Of a stretch of 64,000 nucleotides of DNA, positions 35,901-43,848 are shown one piece after another. Each line of letters starts with the position of its first letter. Within the stretch, counting starts at the first letter, position 1. The notes under the pieces were generated by a model. It made no database searches, had not been told where the DNA came from, and was given only the letters and a program-made list of their open reading frames with translations. Both the position numbers and the translations under genes were made by a program. Source of the stretch: Mesorhizobium sp. YC-39 (GTDB taxonomy: Bacteria > Pseudomonadota > Alphaproteobacteria > Rhizobiales > Rhizobiaceae); the NCBI RefSeq assembly GCF_025753795.1, contig NZ_JAOWPS010000004.1:1-64000 (forward strand). Reading direction: 5' to 3'.

Positions 35901-37312
35901 CGGAGATGCATGAGCGGTTTGCCTCCTGGCTCGAGCAAAAGGCGGGCGAGCGTGTGCGTGAGTATGAGGAGATCGCCGGGTACCACCTCGAGCAGGCGTA
36001 CCGCTATCGGACCGCGTTCAGGGCCGTCGACGCCCACGCGGCTTCCCTCGCAAGCGGCGCTGCCGAGCGGCTCGAGGCCGCCGGCCGGCGGGCTCTAGGG
36101 CGTGGCGACCTTCCGGCGGCGATCGGCCTGTTCGAGCGGGCGAGGGATCTACTTGCTCTCGATGAACCGAGGCGAGCCGCACTGCTCCTGGACCTCGGGG
36201 CGGCACTGATCGAGGTCGGTAGGCTGCCCGATGCCGACATCGTCCTGGCGGAGGCGAGGCAGTTGGCCGCTGCGGCCCAGGACGAATGCGCCGATTCGCG
36301 CGCGCTGGTGCAGCAGCAATTCCTGCAGCTCCTGCACGCTACCGAAGGAGGTACCGAGGAGGCCGAACGGGCGGTGCAACAGGTGATTCCCGTGTTCGAC
36401 CGCTGCGACGACCACTCCGGCCTCTGCAGCGCCCGCCGGCTCGAGGCTTGGCTGCATTGGAATGACGCGCGCGCCGCGGACGCGGCTAAGGCCTGGGAGC
36501 TGGCGGCGACCCACGCCAGCCTCGCCGGTGACGACCATGCGCGATCCGAAATCCTTACCTGGATCGCGTCGTCGCTCTGGTTCGGTCCCACGCCCGTCCT
36601 CGAAGGCATCCCCCGCTGCGAGAAGATCCGGAGCGAGGTCAGCGGTCATCTCGAATCCGAGGCTCTGGCCCTTCGTCATCTCGGCGGACTGCATGCGATG
36701 AACGGGAATTTCGAGCTGGCCCGCTCGCTGATGGCCGCCAGCAATGCCGTGTTTGACGACCTAGGTCTAACCCTGAACGCGGCGACGTCGCACAACGAAG
36801 CGGTGATGGAAATGCTGGCGGGTGACCCTGCGGCTGCCGAGACCAGCCTTCGAGTGGGCTTTGACGCCCTGACGCGGATGGGCGAGCAGGCCTTCCTTTC
36901 GACAACGGCCGCGTTCCTCGCGCGAGCTGTCTTTGATCAGGAACGGGATGACGAAGCCGAGGAACTTGCGCAACTCAGCGCCAGCCTGAGCACGACCGGC
37001 GACCTGCTGACGCAGGTTCTCTGGCGGGGCGTCCGGGCGCGGATCCTGGCGAGGCGCAGCCGGCTGGCAGAGGCCGAGACGCTCGCTCGAGAAGCCGTGT
37101 CGCTGGCGGAGCGGACCGACTTCCTCGTCCACCACGGAGACACGCTCGTCGACCTGGCTCACATTCTCCAGGGCGCCGGACACGAACAAGAGGCCGCGGC
37201 AGCCGCCGCCGAGGGATTGCATCTCCACGAGAAAAAGGGCAATCTCGTCGCTGTCAGGAAGATCAGATCCCTTTTCGACGTTTCGCTATTCGCGGGAATT
37301 AGAGAGTCCTAG
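32918..37312 (+). CDS. Giant SARP-type regulator with tandem cyclase domains, AAA ATPase and TPR tail
   Basis: A protein of 1464 residues. Residues 1-90 form an OmpR/SARP winged helix (LLLLAGAKQRALLTLLLLNA), about 95-245 a BTAD domain. Residues 265-430 are a class III cyclase-like domain in which both metal Asp are replaced (Ala273, Ala316). Residues 435-610 are a second cyclase domain with both Asp present (Asp441 in FTDVVEW, Asp485 in IGDAVMAVFG), plus AVNVTKRLEEA with the expected Asn and Arg. Then an AAA/STAND-type ATPase (Walker A GSAGVGKS with Lys662; FDDLQWAEP) and a TPR-like C-terminus from about 1050. AGGAAGG precedes the ATG. The head is typical of actinobacteria and rare in Rhizobiales, so lateral origin is likely (inference). 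Targets unknown; the adjacent peptide operon is a candidate. Confidence 0.92.
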   Translation: MEYRVLGPLEVRDGDRLLLLAGAKQRALLTLLLLNANRVVSRERLIDDLWGDKPPEAVTSVEVYVSRLRNLLPPETLRTLPSGYLLEVEPESVDLFRFERLVAEARQADPVRASQHLDEALKLWRGPALAEFVGEPFAQIEGGRLDDLRVEALEDRIEVNLALGRHADLIGELEVLIAEHPHRERLRGQLMLTLYRSGRQADALEAYRDARAMLDKLGLEPSASLQQLERQIVNHDEELDAPPRLHPVASGPAEPQAAQPPPERRRVTVLFAALATTNEADEDQERTAALFDRLHDEAAAEIEAAGGEVDKRLVGALLATFAMQDDHAIRAVSAALATRNRLTHAFGETLSLRMGIESGEVILGRPGSFAMGAPVTAAARLVYLARPGDVVVGWRAAASTAGAFELQKLNGSYVLAGALASRRTAGPVPEVRKTVTVLFTDVVEWTRLSRELDAEPLRRIQERFFVAMRSVVERHGGIVEKFIGDAVMAVFGVPFVREDDALRGVRAAAEMRASLAMLNEDLEGIYGVRLTSRIGVNSGEVIAGDPGEGHRFVTGEAVNVTKRLEEAAETGEILISEATYRLVRDAVVVEPISDREVKRGETVQALQLVEVLARVPGRVRRFDTPLVDRKQELSSFRSVFANVHGTRACHLLTVLGSAGVGKSRLVQEFVSEVGAHATVLRGRCLSYGEGITYWPLGEVMREVVRVEGSADTELSTAALAELLSGQEKAARIAELISEALGLGGTPAITGEETFWAVRKLFETRAHRRPLVVVFDDLQWAEPTFIELVDHIAELSRDAPILLICTARPEMLDTYPRWGAGKLNATSMLLEPLSNSDCRRLIANRLGVPLPAAVETWIAKAAGGNALFAEELLAMVVDDKHLADDGRWVGTDDVSVLRVPQTINSLLAARLESLPVEERELLERASVEGTVFHRSAIGALAPELRDYSVEDSLAKLVRRDLIRPDRSILADGEAYRFRHHLIREAAYESLPQQIRAEMHERFASWLEQKAGERVREYEEIAGYHLEQAYRYRTAFRAVDAHAASLASGAAERLEAAGRRALGRGDLPAAIGLFERARDLLALDEPRRAALLLDLGAALIEVGRLPDADIVLAEARQLAAAAQDECADSRALVQQQFLQLLHATEGGTEEAERAVQQVIPVFDRCDDHSGLCSARRLEAWLHWNDARAADAAKAWELAATHASLAGDDHARSEILTWIASSLWFGPTPVLEGIPRCEKIRSEVSGHLESEALALRHLGGLHAMNGNFELARSLMAASNAVFDDLGLTLNAATSHNEAVMEMLAGDPAAAETSLRVGFDALTRMGEQAFLSTTAAFLARAVFDQERDDEAEELAQLSASLSTTGDLLTQVLWRGVRARILARRSRLAEAETLAREAVSLAERTDFLVHHGDTLVDLAHILQGAGHEQEAAAAAAEGLHLHEKKGNLVAVRKIRSLFDVSLFAGIRES

Positions 37313-37335
37313 CGGCTCGGATTGGACGGTGTAAT

Positions 37336-37743
37336 GTGCCTGGCGGAAACTTTGATGCATCGCTGAATGTAACGAGTGCCCAGGTCGTCACGGCCGGCGG
37401 CCCGCTGGATCCATCGGTGACCCATATCATCTCTTTGTGCGTCTGGGTTCTACAGCGACAAGACGCGTCGACGGATGACGCCATCGCGCAAGCCATGGGG
37501 CCTGAGCATGTATCCGGAATGGCAACAGGACACGGCGGTATGGTCACGGTCACGGGTAAGGGTACTCCCGCGGCGCGCTGGGAGATGCAACTCAATAACC
37601 GCGAGGGCACGGAAGCGGTCGACTTCGTCAACGGTGCCGCAATGGCTGCTGCGATCGGAGCCTTCCTCATCGACGGACAGCAGCGCAGAGGCTTTCTCTG
37701 GTCTGAGCCCGTCGAACTCAAGTTGGCAAGCACGGCGAGCTGA
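37336..37743 (+). CDS. Hypothetical protein after the giant regulator
   Basis: A protein of 135 residues from GTG 37336, 23 bases after the regulator's stop. It looks like a small beta-rich domain (ASLNVTSAQVVTAGGPLDP, VTHIISLCVWVLQRQ, MVTVTGKGTPAARWEMQL) with no signal peptide or membrane segment. I do not recognise the family. The position suggests cotranscription with the regulator. Confidence 0.55.
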   Translation: MPGGNFDASLNVTSAQVVTAGGPLDPSVTHIISLCVWVLQRQDASTDDAIAQAMGPEHVSGMATGHGGMVTVTGKGTPAARWEMQLNNREGTEAVDFVNGAAMAAAIGAFLIDGQQRRGFLWSEPVELKLASTAS

Positions 37744-38328
37744 TCCTCGTCAATCATCCGTAGAAACGTCTCTATGCGCTCGAGGAATGCCTCGGGTTCC
37801 TCGACGTACGGCATTGCCTAATTTAGGCTGATTGAAGAGGTCTGCAGTCTGGACTATTCGTTTGCTAATCCCGCTGACGGTCCTTCTCCGCCACGACCGT
37901 CGCGGCCAGATTTTGGCTCGTGACAGGTGGACGGGTGGCCGGCTTACCTTCAGGCCCCAATATTCATGCCCTTGATTTCAACGAGCCGGGAGCGGCAATG
38001 GTTCTGGCAATGTTTGCCGAGAGGCACTCCGCCTCGTTTGCGGCTTCGTAGCGGGAGCGGTTTCAGAAGAACCTCGAGTACGAGGGCAAGCCTAAGCGAA
38101 CCTTGCCCAAGCTATTTTTCGCTGCCTGGCGCAAGATCGGGTGGCCGCATCCGCTTCCGCATGGCTACTTGGCCCTCAACCTTCATGGGGAAGAATGGTT
38201 CGAGGATCTGGCGACACTTCGACATGAGATGGAATCTGGAAATCTCGACTCAATGCAATGGCGCGTGGCAAGTTCAGCGAGGCGGCATTGCTGGCTCTGT
38301 CTATACAGGGAAAGGTGGGGAGAATTTG
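37744..38328. other. Gene-poor stretch with a possible broken gene
   Basis: About 585 bases. One frame from about 37934 to 38300 gives protein-like text with one in-frame TAG at 38049 (before it DFNEPGAAMVLAMFAERH, after it RTLPKLFFAAWRKIGW and LPHGYLALNLHGEEWFEDL). This could be a decayed gene of unknown family. The rest shows nothing. Confidence 0.35.
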
Positions 38329-38835
38329 ATGCGGAACACGATGCTGGGCTTTGCGACACTTGCCCTAGTCGGATGCCAATCGGCTCCTGAAGCGTCGCAA
38401 TCTGCTGCGCTCGAACCTGCGGTAAGTTCTGGTGCCATTCTCCAACCTGCCTCGGATCCTGCCGCTACCCCTCCTGGTTCAGCAATCATGGATCAATCCG
38501 TAACAATTACTCTGCCCGCGAAGGGCATCCCAGCAAAGTACGCTAGATTCTCGGGCATGTGGGCTGGACGATTGGATGGGATTTATGAAGCCAAACTTGC
38601 TGTGCAGACGATTTCCTCGAACGGAAAGGTAACTGTCACTTATGCGTGGGGAAATTTGGGCGACAACAATCCAGGTGAGGCTGCGGGCGCTGGAAAAATT
38701 GTGGGGAACATAATGAAGCTTGGGCGCCTCCCGAACGGCGCGGACGCGAGCTTTACGATACTGCCCGACGGAACCTTGGCCGCAACCCTTACGCTTGCCG
38801 GCCAGACCTACACAGGCGTGTTCGCCAGGCAATGA
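38329..38835 (+). CDS. Putative lipoprotein
   Basis: A protein of 168 residues with a lipobox (MLGFATLALVGCQS), a Pro/Ala/Ser linker, then a beta-rich domain (RFSGMWAGRLDGIYEAKLAV, VTVTYAWGNLGDNNPG, ASFTILPDGTLAATL). The ATG at 38329 follows AGGTGGGG. The domain looks like a small ligand-binding or carbohydrate-type beta sandwich; no family recognised. It is isolated among degraded sequences but its own frame is intact. Confidence 0.68.
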   Translation: MRNTMLGFATLALVGCQSAPEASQSAALEPAVSSGAILQPASDPAATPPGSAIMDQSVTITLPAKGIPAKYARFSGMWAGRLDGIYEAKLAVQTISSNGKVTVTYAWGNLGDNNPGEAAGAGKIVGNIMKLGRLPNGADASFTILPDGTLAATLTLAGQTYTGVFARQ

Positions 38836-38920
38836 TCAAAGAGCATCTGGCCGATCGCAAAGTGGCCAGTTGTAGACTGCGCGTTCGGCCAGTGTTTGCG
38901 TCTCGATACTGCCTCCTCGT

Positions 38921-39110
38921 ATGACCGATAAGGACGTCTTTCTGCGCGAGCTTATTGGGCGCTGATCCAGCGAGCCGCGTTCTGCTGGCGCCGGATGAGG
39001 ACAGTCGTCGGCTAATTGCCGAAGACAACGGTATCGGCTTGGACCGCGACGAGATGATCGAGGCGCTGGGCACCATGCGCGTTCGGGAACACGCGTTCCG
39101 TCAAGCTGGA
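38921..39110 (+). pseudogene. htpG: Remnant of htpG (Hsp90) N-terminal ATPase domain
   Basis: MTDKDVFLRELI at 38921 matches the start of the HtpG N-terminal domain and then hits a stop. In another frame from 38955 follow RVLLAPDED, AEDNGIGLDRDEMIEALGT, matching the ATP-site block DNGIGM-RDE. After ACCAT the frame shifts by one base and continues ARSGTR, the expected next HtpG residues. So a small internal deletion and a frameshift separate three fragments in the correct order. Clearly dead; the full gene must be elsewhere. Confidence 0.72.
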
Positions 39111-39152
39111 CCGGGACATCGGTTACCAGCGACACAATCGTGTCCCGGTCCA
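39107..39152. repeat. Perfect 12-bp inverted repeat at the junction of two remnants
   Basis: TGGACCGGGACA (39107-39118) and TGTCCCGGTCCA (39141-39152) are exact reverse complements with a 22-base middle. It lies where the htpG scar ends and before the HMG-CoA lyase fragment, so it may mark a rearrangement, or act as a terminator-like hairpin. Confidence 0.55.
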
Positions 39153-39254
39153 ACGCGAGATTGACGCGGACATTGGGGCGGCCGGCGCTGGCTTCGACGA
39201 TCTGTGGCGTTATCGACGGCAAAACCGGCGCAGGCGAAGAAATTGCGCGTCTCC

Positions 39255-39770
39255 TGGTCCTGGATGCGCATGCCAACGTCTCCGCAGGCGCTGACGAGTT
39301 GGCCGTCTTTACCAGTGCCTCAGAAACCTTCGCGTCCAGAAACATCAATTGCACCATAGCCGAAAGCCTGGACCGATTCGTGCCGGTGATCAGGCTCGCT
39401 AGGTCGCATGGCATTCCAGTTCGCGGCTACGTCTCTTGTGCCGTCGATTGTCCTTATGAGGGCGAAATCACACCCGACGCAGTCGCAATGGTTTCTTCGC
39501 AACTGATGGACTTGGGGTGCCATGAGATCTCGGTAGCGGATACGATCGGCCGGGGATTGCCGGAGCGCGTAGGTGTTATGCTGGAACGCGTACTCCACCG
39601 GGTTCCAGCATCGATGGTTGCCTGCCACTTCCATGACACTTCCGGGCGAGTTCGTGCGAATGTGGACGTCGCATTGGATTTGGGTATCGCTACGTTCGAT
39701 AGTTCCGCCGGCGGTCTAGGGGGCTGCCCTTATGCTCCAGGTGCCGCAGGCAACATTGGTACCGGAGTTA
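39255..39770 (+). pseudogene. Fragment of hydroxymethylglutaryl-CoA lyase
   Basis: The frame is the middle and C-terminal part of an HMG-CoA lyase (leucine breakdown): AGADELAVFTSASETFASRN, GIPVRGYVSCAVDCPYEGE, the metal-binding HFHDT, and the signature GLGGCPYAPGAAGN. The N-terminal third, including the catalytic RDGLQ block, is missing. After GN the text becomes unrelated, although the frame runs open to 39952. Not expected to be active. Confidence 0.72.
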
Positions 39771-40277
39771 TCAGTTGTTTCGATCTCCACGACAAATATG
39801 CGCACAACGTTTACATCCATGGCCATTGTTATGATTTCGCCAAGCGCGTAGCTGTTGACAACAGTGAAGGCAGCTTCAATACCATCGACCACGATATCCG
39901 TCCGCGACCTTGGCGCGCGGAACCATACGGAACGATACGGGAATACTTCTGATTGGCCTACGAAAACTCAATGAAATCAATGTTCTTGGCATATCCACTG
40001 GGCCTACCATAACTTTTGATTTTGTTTAGGAAATTTTTTGGCTTTGCACACCTTGCCGCAGATGGTGCCCGTCATAGCACTAAAGCCAGTTGGGGGAGAT
40101 GAAGGGGCCGCGCCGCTCGCCGGGAGTCTCTTTACCCGCACCGAAGAACAGATACGCCTGAGTCAGTTATATGCCTCTGTTTTGGGCGGGCCCCACCAAC
40201 CATTAAAATAGCTCAGTCCGGCCTGCTTGCTCCGCCAAACCACATGAGAATGATACCATCTTTGCAAGCTACCTGAG
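39771..40277. other. Intergenic region with repeat copy B
   Basis: About 500 bases between the lyase fragment and the sugar dehydrogenase gene. It holds the second diverged repeat (39922-40020), an AT-rich tract at about 40011-40045 and no gene that I can support. Confidence 0.5.
39922..40020 (-). repeat. Diverged repeat, copy B
   Basis: Partner of the sequence at 25042. It shares GGAACGATACG-GAATA and AATGAAATCAA-GTTCTTG, and on the minus strand an ATG at 40010 opens a matching frame (RTLISLSFRR, VSFRMVPRAK). Small indels separate the conserved blocks. AT-rich sequence follows on the right, as in copy A. Confidence 0.6.
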
Positions 40278-41498
40278 TTAGTTCCCGCGTGTCAGGCGAA
40301 GAACTTGTCCGCCGTCGTCAGTTAGAAGCAATATCGAACCGTCCCGCGCTACAGCAACGTCGCGAATGCGACCAGCTCCTTCCAAATAGCGAGCTTCGCC
40401 AGTGACGCGGTCAGCGGAGAGCGTTAGGCGCACAAGCGATAGGCTGGACAGCCCGCCGACGAGGATGCTTCCTCGCCACTCGGGGAACATGCTCCCATCG
40501 TAGAAGACCATGCCGCTCGGCGCGATTACCGGATCCCAGTAATAGATGGGCTGCTCCATGCCATCCCGGGCTGTGATCCCTTCGCCGATTGGCGCTCCGC
40601 TATAAGCTTCACCATAGGTAATGATGGGCCAGCCATAATTCTTACCTGGCTGGGGACGGTTAAGTTCGTCGCCCCCACGCGGACCATGCTCGATCGTCCA
40701 CAGCGCGCCATCCGGTCCAAGTGTCGCAGCCTGAACGTTCCTGTGACCGAAGGACCAGATTTCCGGCAGGGCGCCTTCGATCTGGGGATTGCCAGGAGCC
40801 GCGCCTCCATCCGGATTGATCCTGATGACCTTACCAAGATGCGTGCCGACGTCTTGAGCCAACTGCGGCTGGCCTCGTTCACCGGTTGTAACAAACAATG
40901 CGCCGTCGCGGTCGAAGACAAGGCGCGATCCGAAATGGTAGTTCGATCGCCATGCCGGCTGCTGTTGAAAGACGACCCGGACGCCGCTCAGAGCCGCGCC
41001 ATCGGCTGACAGAACTCCGGTCGCGACAGCCGTCGCATTACCCTCGGCGCCACGGGGCTGCGAGAAACTCCACCAGACCCGTCGAGACTCGTTGAAGTCA
41101 TCGCGAACGGCCACATCGAGGAGCCCGCCTTGGCCCTGCGCCACGACCTCAGGTACCCCCCGGATCGGCTCAGATATTGTCCCGTCGAGACGCAGAAGGC
41201 GCATGCGTCCAGGGCGTTCCGTAACAAGCCATCCACCGTCCGGCAACTCCGCCATGCCCCAAGGGTTCTCAAGGCCCTCCGCGACCACAGTGCTTATCAA
41301 CTGGGTGCCGTCGTTGATTACCGGAGCGCGCGTCTGACCTTCGAACGCCGGCTGCTGGTCTGCTGCGTTGGGCGGCGCCAAGTTGAAATCCTGCGCGGAG
41401 GCGTTCCCGGCCGCTGCGAGGACGATAGATGCAATAGCGGCACGAGAAGCGGAAGACCAGCTTTGCCTAGTTAGAAATGCCTGACTTATGTTTCGCAT
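40278..41498 (-). CDS. PQQ-dependent aldose sugar dehydrogenase-like protein
   Basis: A protein of 406 residues with an export signal (AAIASIVLAAAGNASAQ) and a six-bladed propeller of the Asd/YliI soluble-glucose-dehydrogenase type. Blocks: GLENPWGMAELPDGGWLVTE, GGLLDVAVRDDF, NYHFGSRLVFDRDGALFVT, FGHRNVQAATLGPDG, EHGPRGGDELNRPQPGKNYG. It would oxidise sugars in the periplasm using PQQ. I start at ATG 41498, which has AGAGGAA before it; codons upstream are not signal-like. Divergent from the sugar ABC operon. Confidence 0.9.
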   Translation of the reverse strand: MRNISQAFLTRQSWSSASRAAIASIVLAAAGNASAQDFNLAPPNAADQQPAFEGQTRAPVINDGTQLISTVVAEGLENPWGMAELPDGGWLVTERPGRMRLLRLDGTISEPIRGVPEVVAQGQGGLLDVAVRDDFNESRRVWWSFSQPRGAEGNATAVATGVLSADGAALSGVRVVFQQQPAWRSNYHFGSRLVFDRDGALFVTTGERGQPQLAQDVGTHLGKVIRINPDGGAAPGNPQIEGALPEIWSFGHRNVQAATLGPDGALWTIEHGPRGGDELNRPQPGKNYGWPIITYGEAYSGAPIGEGITARDGMEQPIYYWDPVIAPSGMVFYDGSMFPEWRGSILVGGLSSLSLVRLTLSADRVTGEARYLEGAGRIRDVAVARDGSILLLTDDGGQVLRLTRGN

Positions 41499-41802
41499 GA
41501 GATTGTTCCTCTGCAGCTTTGCTAGCACTGGGTGGGCATCGGCGGGATCATAAACGATCCGAACCATTCGGTAACACTTGCGAGCCTCTGGCGTTCCTGC
41601 GGGCCGTCGAGTGAAAAACCCTCTGTCGCACTCGGTGCACGCTCAGCCGTTCTTCGCGATAGAGCCGGTTGCCAACATAACTGATATTCCACGAACGGGT
41701 CTGTCTAGGGTTCTCCAAAAAAGGGATGTTCGTTCAGCTCGATGCCGATCGCGCCGGTCCGCGTCCGCGGGTCGACATCGGCCGGTCTGGGAGGTCCGAA
41801 AA
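41499..41802. other. Divergent intergenic region
   Basis: About 300 bases between the sugar dehydrogenase and the ABC operon, so it must hold both promoters. I could not pick convincing -35/-10 boxes. No copy of the LacI-type palindrome seen at 57127 is present. Confidence 0.45.
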
Positions 41803-42780
41803 ATGGGGAAAGCGCGATTGTCGCAAGAAGGCGTGGTGTTCGCACTGGCCGTTGCGATGTTCGCGGTATTCGCGGTCACGCTCAACAATTTCCTGACCGC
41901 CGGCAACCTAATAGCGCTGGTGCGCAGCGTCTCGATCCTCGGCATCCTCGGCCTCGGCATGGGGCTGGTGGTGATCGGTCGGGGAATAGACCTCGCAATG
42001 GTGGCGACGATGGTGGTCTCGCTGTCGTGGGTTTTGTCCATGGCGCAGACCGGCACGCCGTTCGACACCGCGCTTGTGTATGGCGTCCTGCTCGCCCTTG
42101 CCATCGGCCTGGCGAGCGGCATTCTCGTCGCCTACGCCGACATCCCGGCGATCTTCACGACGCTTGCCATGGGCCTTGTGGCCTATGGCTCCGGGCGCGC
42201 CTTCCTGTTTCAGATCGACGTGCAGAACACTCCGGTCGGCGTCGACTGGTTCGACTTTCTCGGCCGCGGTTTGTTGTTCGGCCTGCCGATGCCAATCATC
42301 GCCTTTGCCGTGCTTGCGGCGCTGATTGCGTTGCTTTTGCTGCGCACCCGTTTCGGCCGGTTTGTTTATGCGGCAGGCGACAATCCGCTGGCGGCCCGCA
42401 TCACCGGTTTGCCGCTGCGGCCGCTGATCGTGGCGCAGTACGTCGTGAGTTCGCTGATCGCCTTCCTCGCCGGTGTCGTCATGGCGGCGGCCGTCTCCGG
42501 GATGAGCACGCGCGTCTACAACTCGACCATGATCTACGATGTCCTGCTTGTCGTGGTGCTGGGCGGAATCAGCCTGAGCGGCGGCCGCGGCGGCGTGCGC
42601 AACGTGCTGGTCGGAACGCTGCTCGTCGGCGTGCTGCTCAACGGCATGACCATCCTCGACATCACCTACACTGCGCAAAACCTGATCAAGAGCCTGATCC
42701 TTCTGCTCGCGATCATGGTGGACAGTTTCATCAACCCCAGGGACGAGCAGACCTCGCAGCAGAGCCAAGGGGACATCTGA
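41803..42780 (+). CDS. Ribose-type ABC sugar permease
   Basis: An RbsC/BPD_transp_2 inner-membrane permease of 325 residues with about nine hydrophobic segments. VVIGRGIDLAMVATMVVSLS stands in the position of the usual GGIDLS motif, TRFGRFVYAAGDNPLAARI is the typical cytoplasmic loop, and LGGISLSGGRGGVRNVLVG the conserved late block. GGGAGG lies upstream of ATG 41803. First gene of an operon encoding two permeases, a binding protein, an ATPase and two propellers. Confidence 0.9.
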   Translation: MGKARLSQEGVVFALAVAMFAVFAVTLNNFLTAGNLIALVRSVSILGILGLGMGLVVIGRGIDLAMVATMVVSLSWVLSMAQTGTPFDTALVYGVLLALAIGLASGILVAYADIPAIFTTLAMGLVAYGSGRAFLFQIDVQNTPVGVDWFDFLGRGLLFGLPMPIIAFAVLAALIALLLLRTRFGRFVYAAGDNPLAARITGLPLRPLIVAQYVVSSLIAFLAGVVMAAAVSGMSTRVYNSTMIYDVLLVVVLGGISLSGGRGGVRNVLVGTLLVGVLLNGMTILDITYTAQNLIKSLILLLAIMVDSFINPRDEQTSQQSQGDI

Positions 42781-42815
42781 ACCACATCTTGTTTGCAATT
42801 CAACGGGAGGAAACC

Positions 42816-43820
42816 ATGAAGATTCGCAACATTCTGGCGGCAGGGCTGATGGCCCTCGGACTCGCCGGCGCCGCCCATGCCGATGACGGCCTCGACAACC
42901 CATCGCGCAATCCATTCTATGACGGCCTGAAGGGAAAGCGCGTCGTTTTCATCCCCCTGGCGATGGGTTTCGACCTGACGGAGGGATGGGCCGCGATCAT
43001 GCGCAAGCAGGCGGCCGATCTCGGCTATACGCTCGAAATCCGCGATCCGAACTGGAGCACGGATGCGGGCACCCGCGCCTTGACCGCGCTGATCGCCGAA
43101 AAGCCCGACCTCATCATCGCGCACAATCCCGATGTGCAGTCCTACGCCCGGTTGCTGAAGCGCGCCATGGACGCCGGCATCAAGGTGATCCAGCTCAATC
43201 TCGAATCCGTGGTCCCGACCGATGCCTATGTCGGCGCCGACTGGTCGCGCGTCGGCTACATCGAGGCGGACGCGCTGGTGAAGCAGTGCGGAGCCGGCTC
43301 CGGCAAGTCCGGCAAGGTCGCCATCATCCGTGGCCAGCCCACGGCTGCCTCGGACCTCTACGAGCTTTATGCCTATAAGCAGACTTTCGCCAAGGATCCG
43401 TCGATCAAGGTCGTGTCGGAGCAGGCCGCCCAGTACGACCCCGCCAAGGCGCGCGCGATCATGGAGACGGTATTGCAGCAGCACCCCGATCTCTGTGGCG
43501 TCGTCGGCAATTGGGACAACCAGGATGTTGGCGCTGGCGCCGCAATCCAGGCGGCCGGCAAGGCCGACGACATCTACGTCGTGACCTCCGGCGGCGGCAA
43601 CCAGATCGGTTGCGACAACATCACCAAGGGGTTGCTCGACCTGATCATCAGCTACGATGTCCCGCTCCAGGGCAATGCGATCAACCAGCAGATCGTGCAG
43701 ACGCTGCTGACGCCGGCCAAGGCCGGAGAGAGCAAGACCTCCTACTACACGCCGCTGACGCTGCTGACGAAGGACAATATCGGTCCGCGTACCTGCTGGC
43801 AGCTGGACCAGCTGAAGTAG
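42816..43820 (+). CDS. Sugar-binding protein of the ABC operon
   Basis: A periplasmic-binding protein of 334 residues with a signal peptide (ILAAGLMALGLAGAAHA) and the Peripla_BP_4 fold: KRVVFIPLAMGFDLTEGWAA, EKPDLIIAHNPDVQSYARLL, VVGNWDNQDVGAGAAIQAAG, YVVTSGGGNQIG. GGGAGG precedes the ATG. It captures the sugar or sugar-like ligand for the adjacent permeases. Confidence 0.92.
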   Translation: MKIRNILAAGLMALGLAGAAHADDGLDNPSRNPFYDGLKGKRVVFIPLAMGFDLTEGWAAIMRKQAADLGYTLEIRDPNWSTDAGTRALTALIAEKPDLIIAHNPDVQSYARLLKRAMDAGIKVIQLNLESVVPTDAYVGADWSRVGYIEADALVKQCGAGSGKSGKVAIIRGQPTAASDLYELYAYKQTFAKDPSIKVVSEQAAQYDPAKARAIMETVLQQHPDLCGVVGNWDNQDVGAGAAIQAAGKADDIYVVTSGGGNQIGCDNITKGLLDLIISYDVPLQGNAINQQIVQTLLTPAKAGESKTSYYTPLTLLTKDNIGPRTCWQLDQLK

Positions 43821-43848
43821 GCCGGCCGTACGAGCACCCAGGATCATC

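Noticed and set aside
40100..40260. Possible tRNA or small RNA in the gap before the sugar dehydrogenase
   Set aside because: No cloverleaf or conserved tRNA blocks found by eye.
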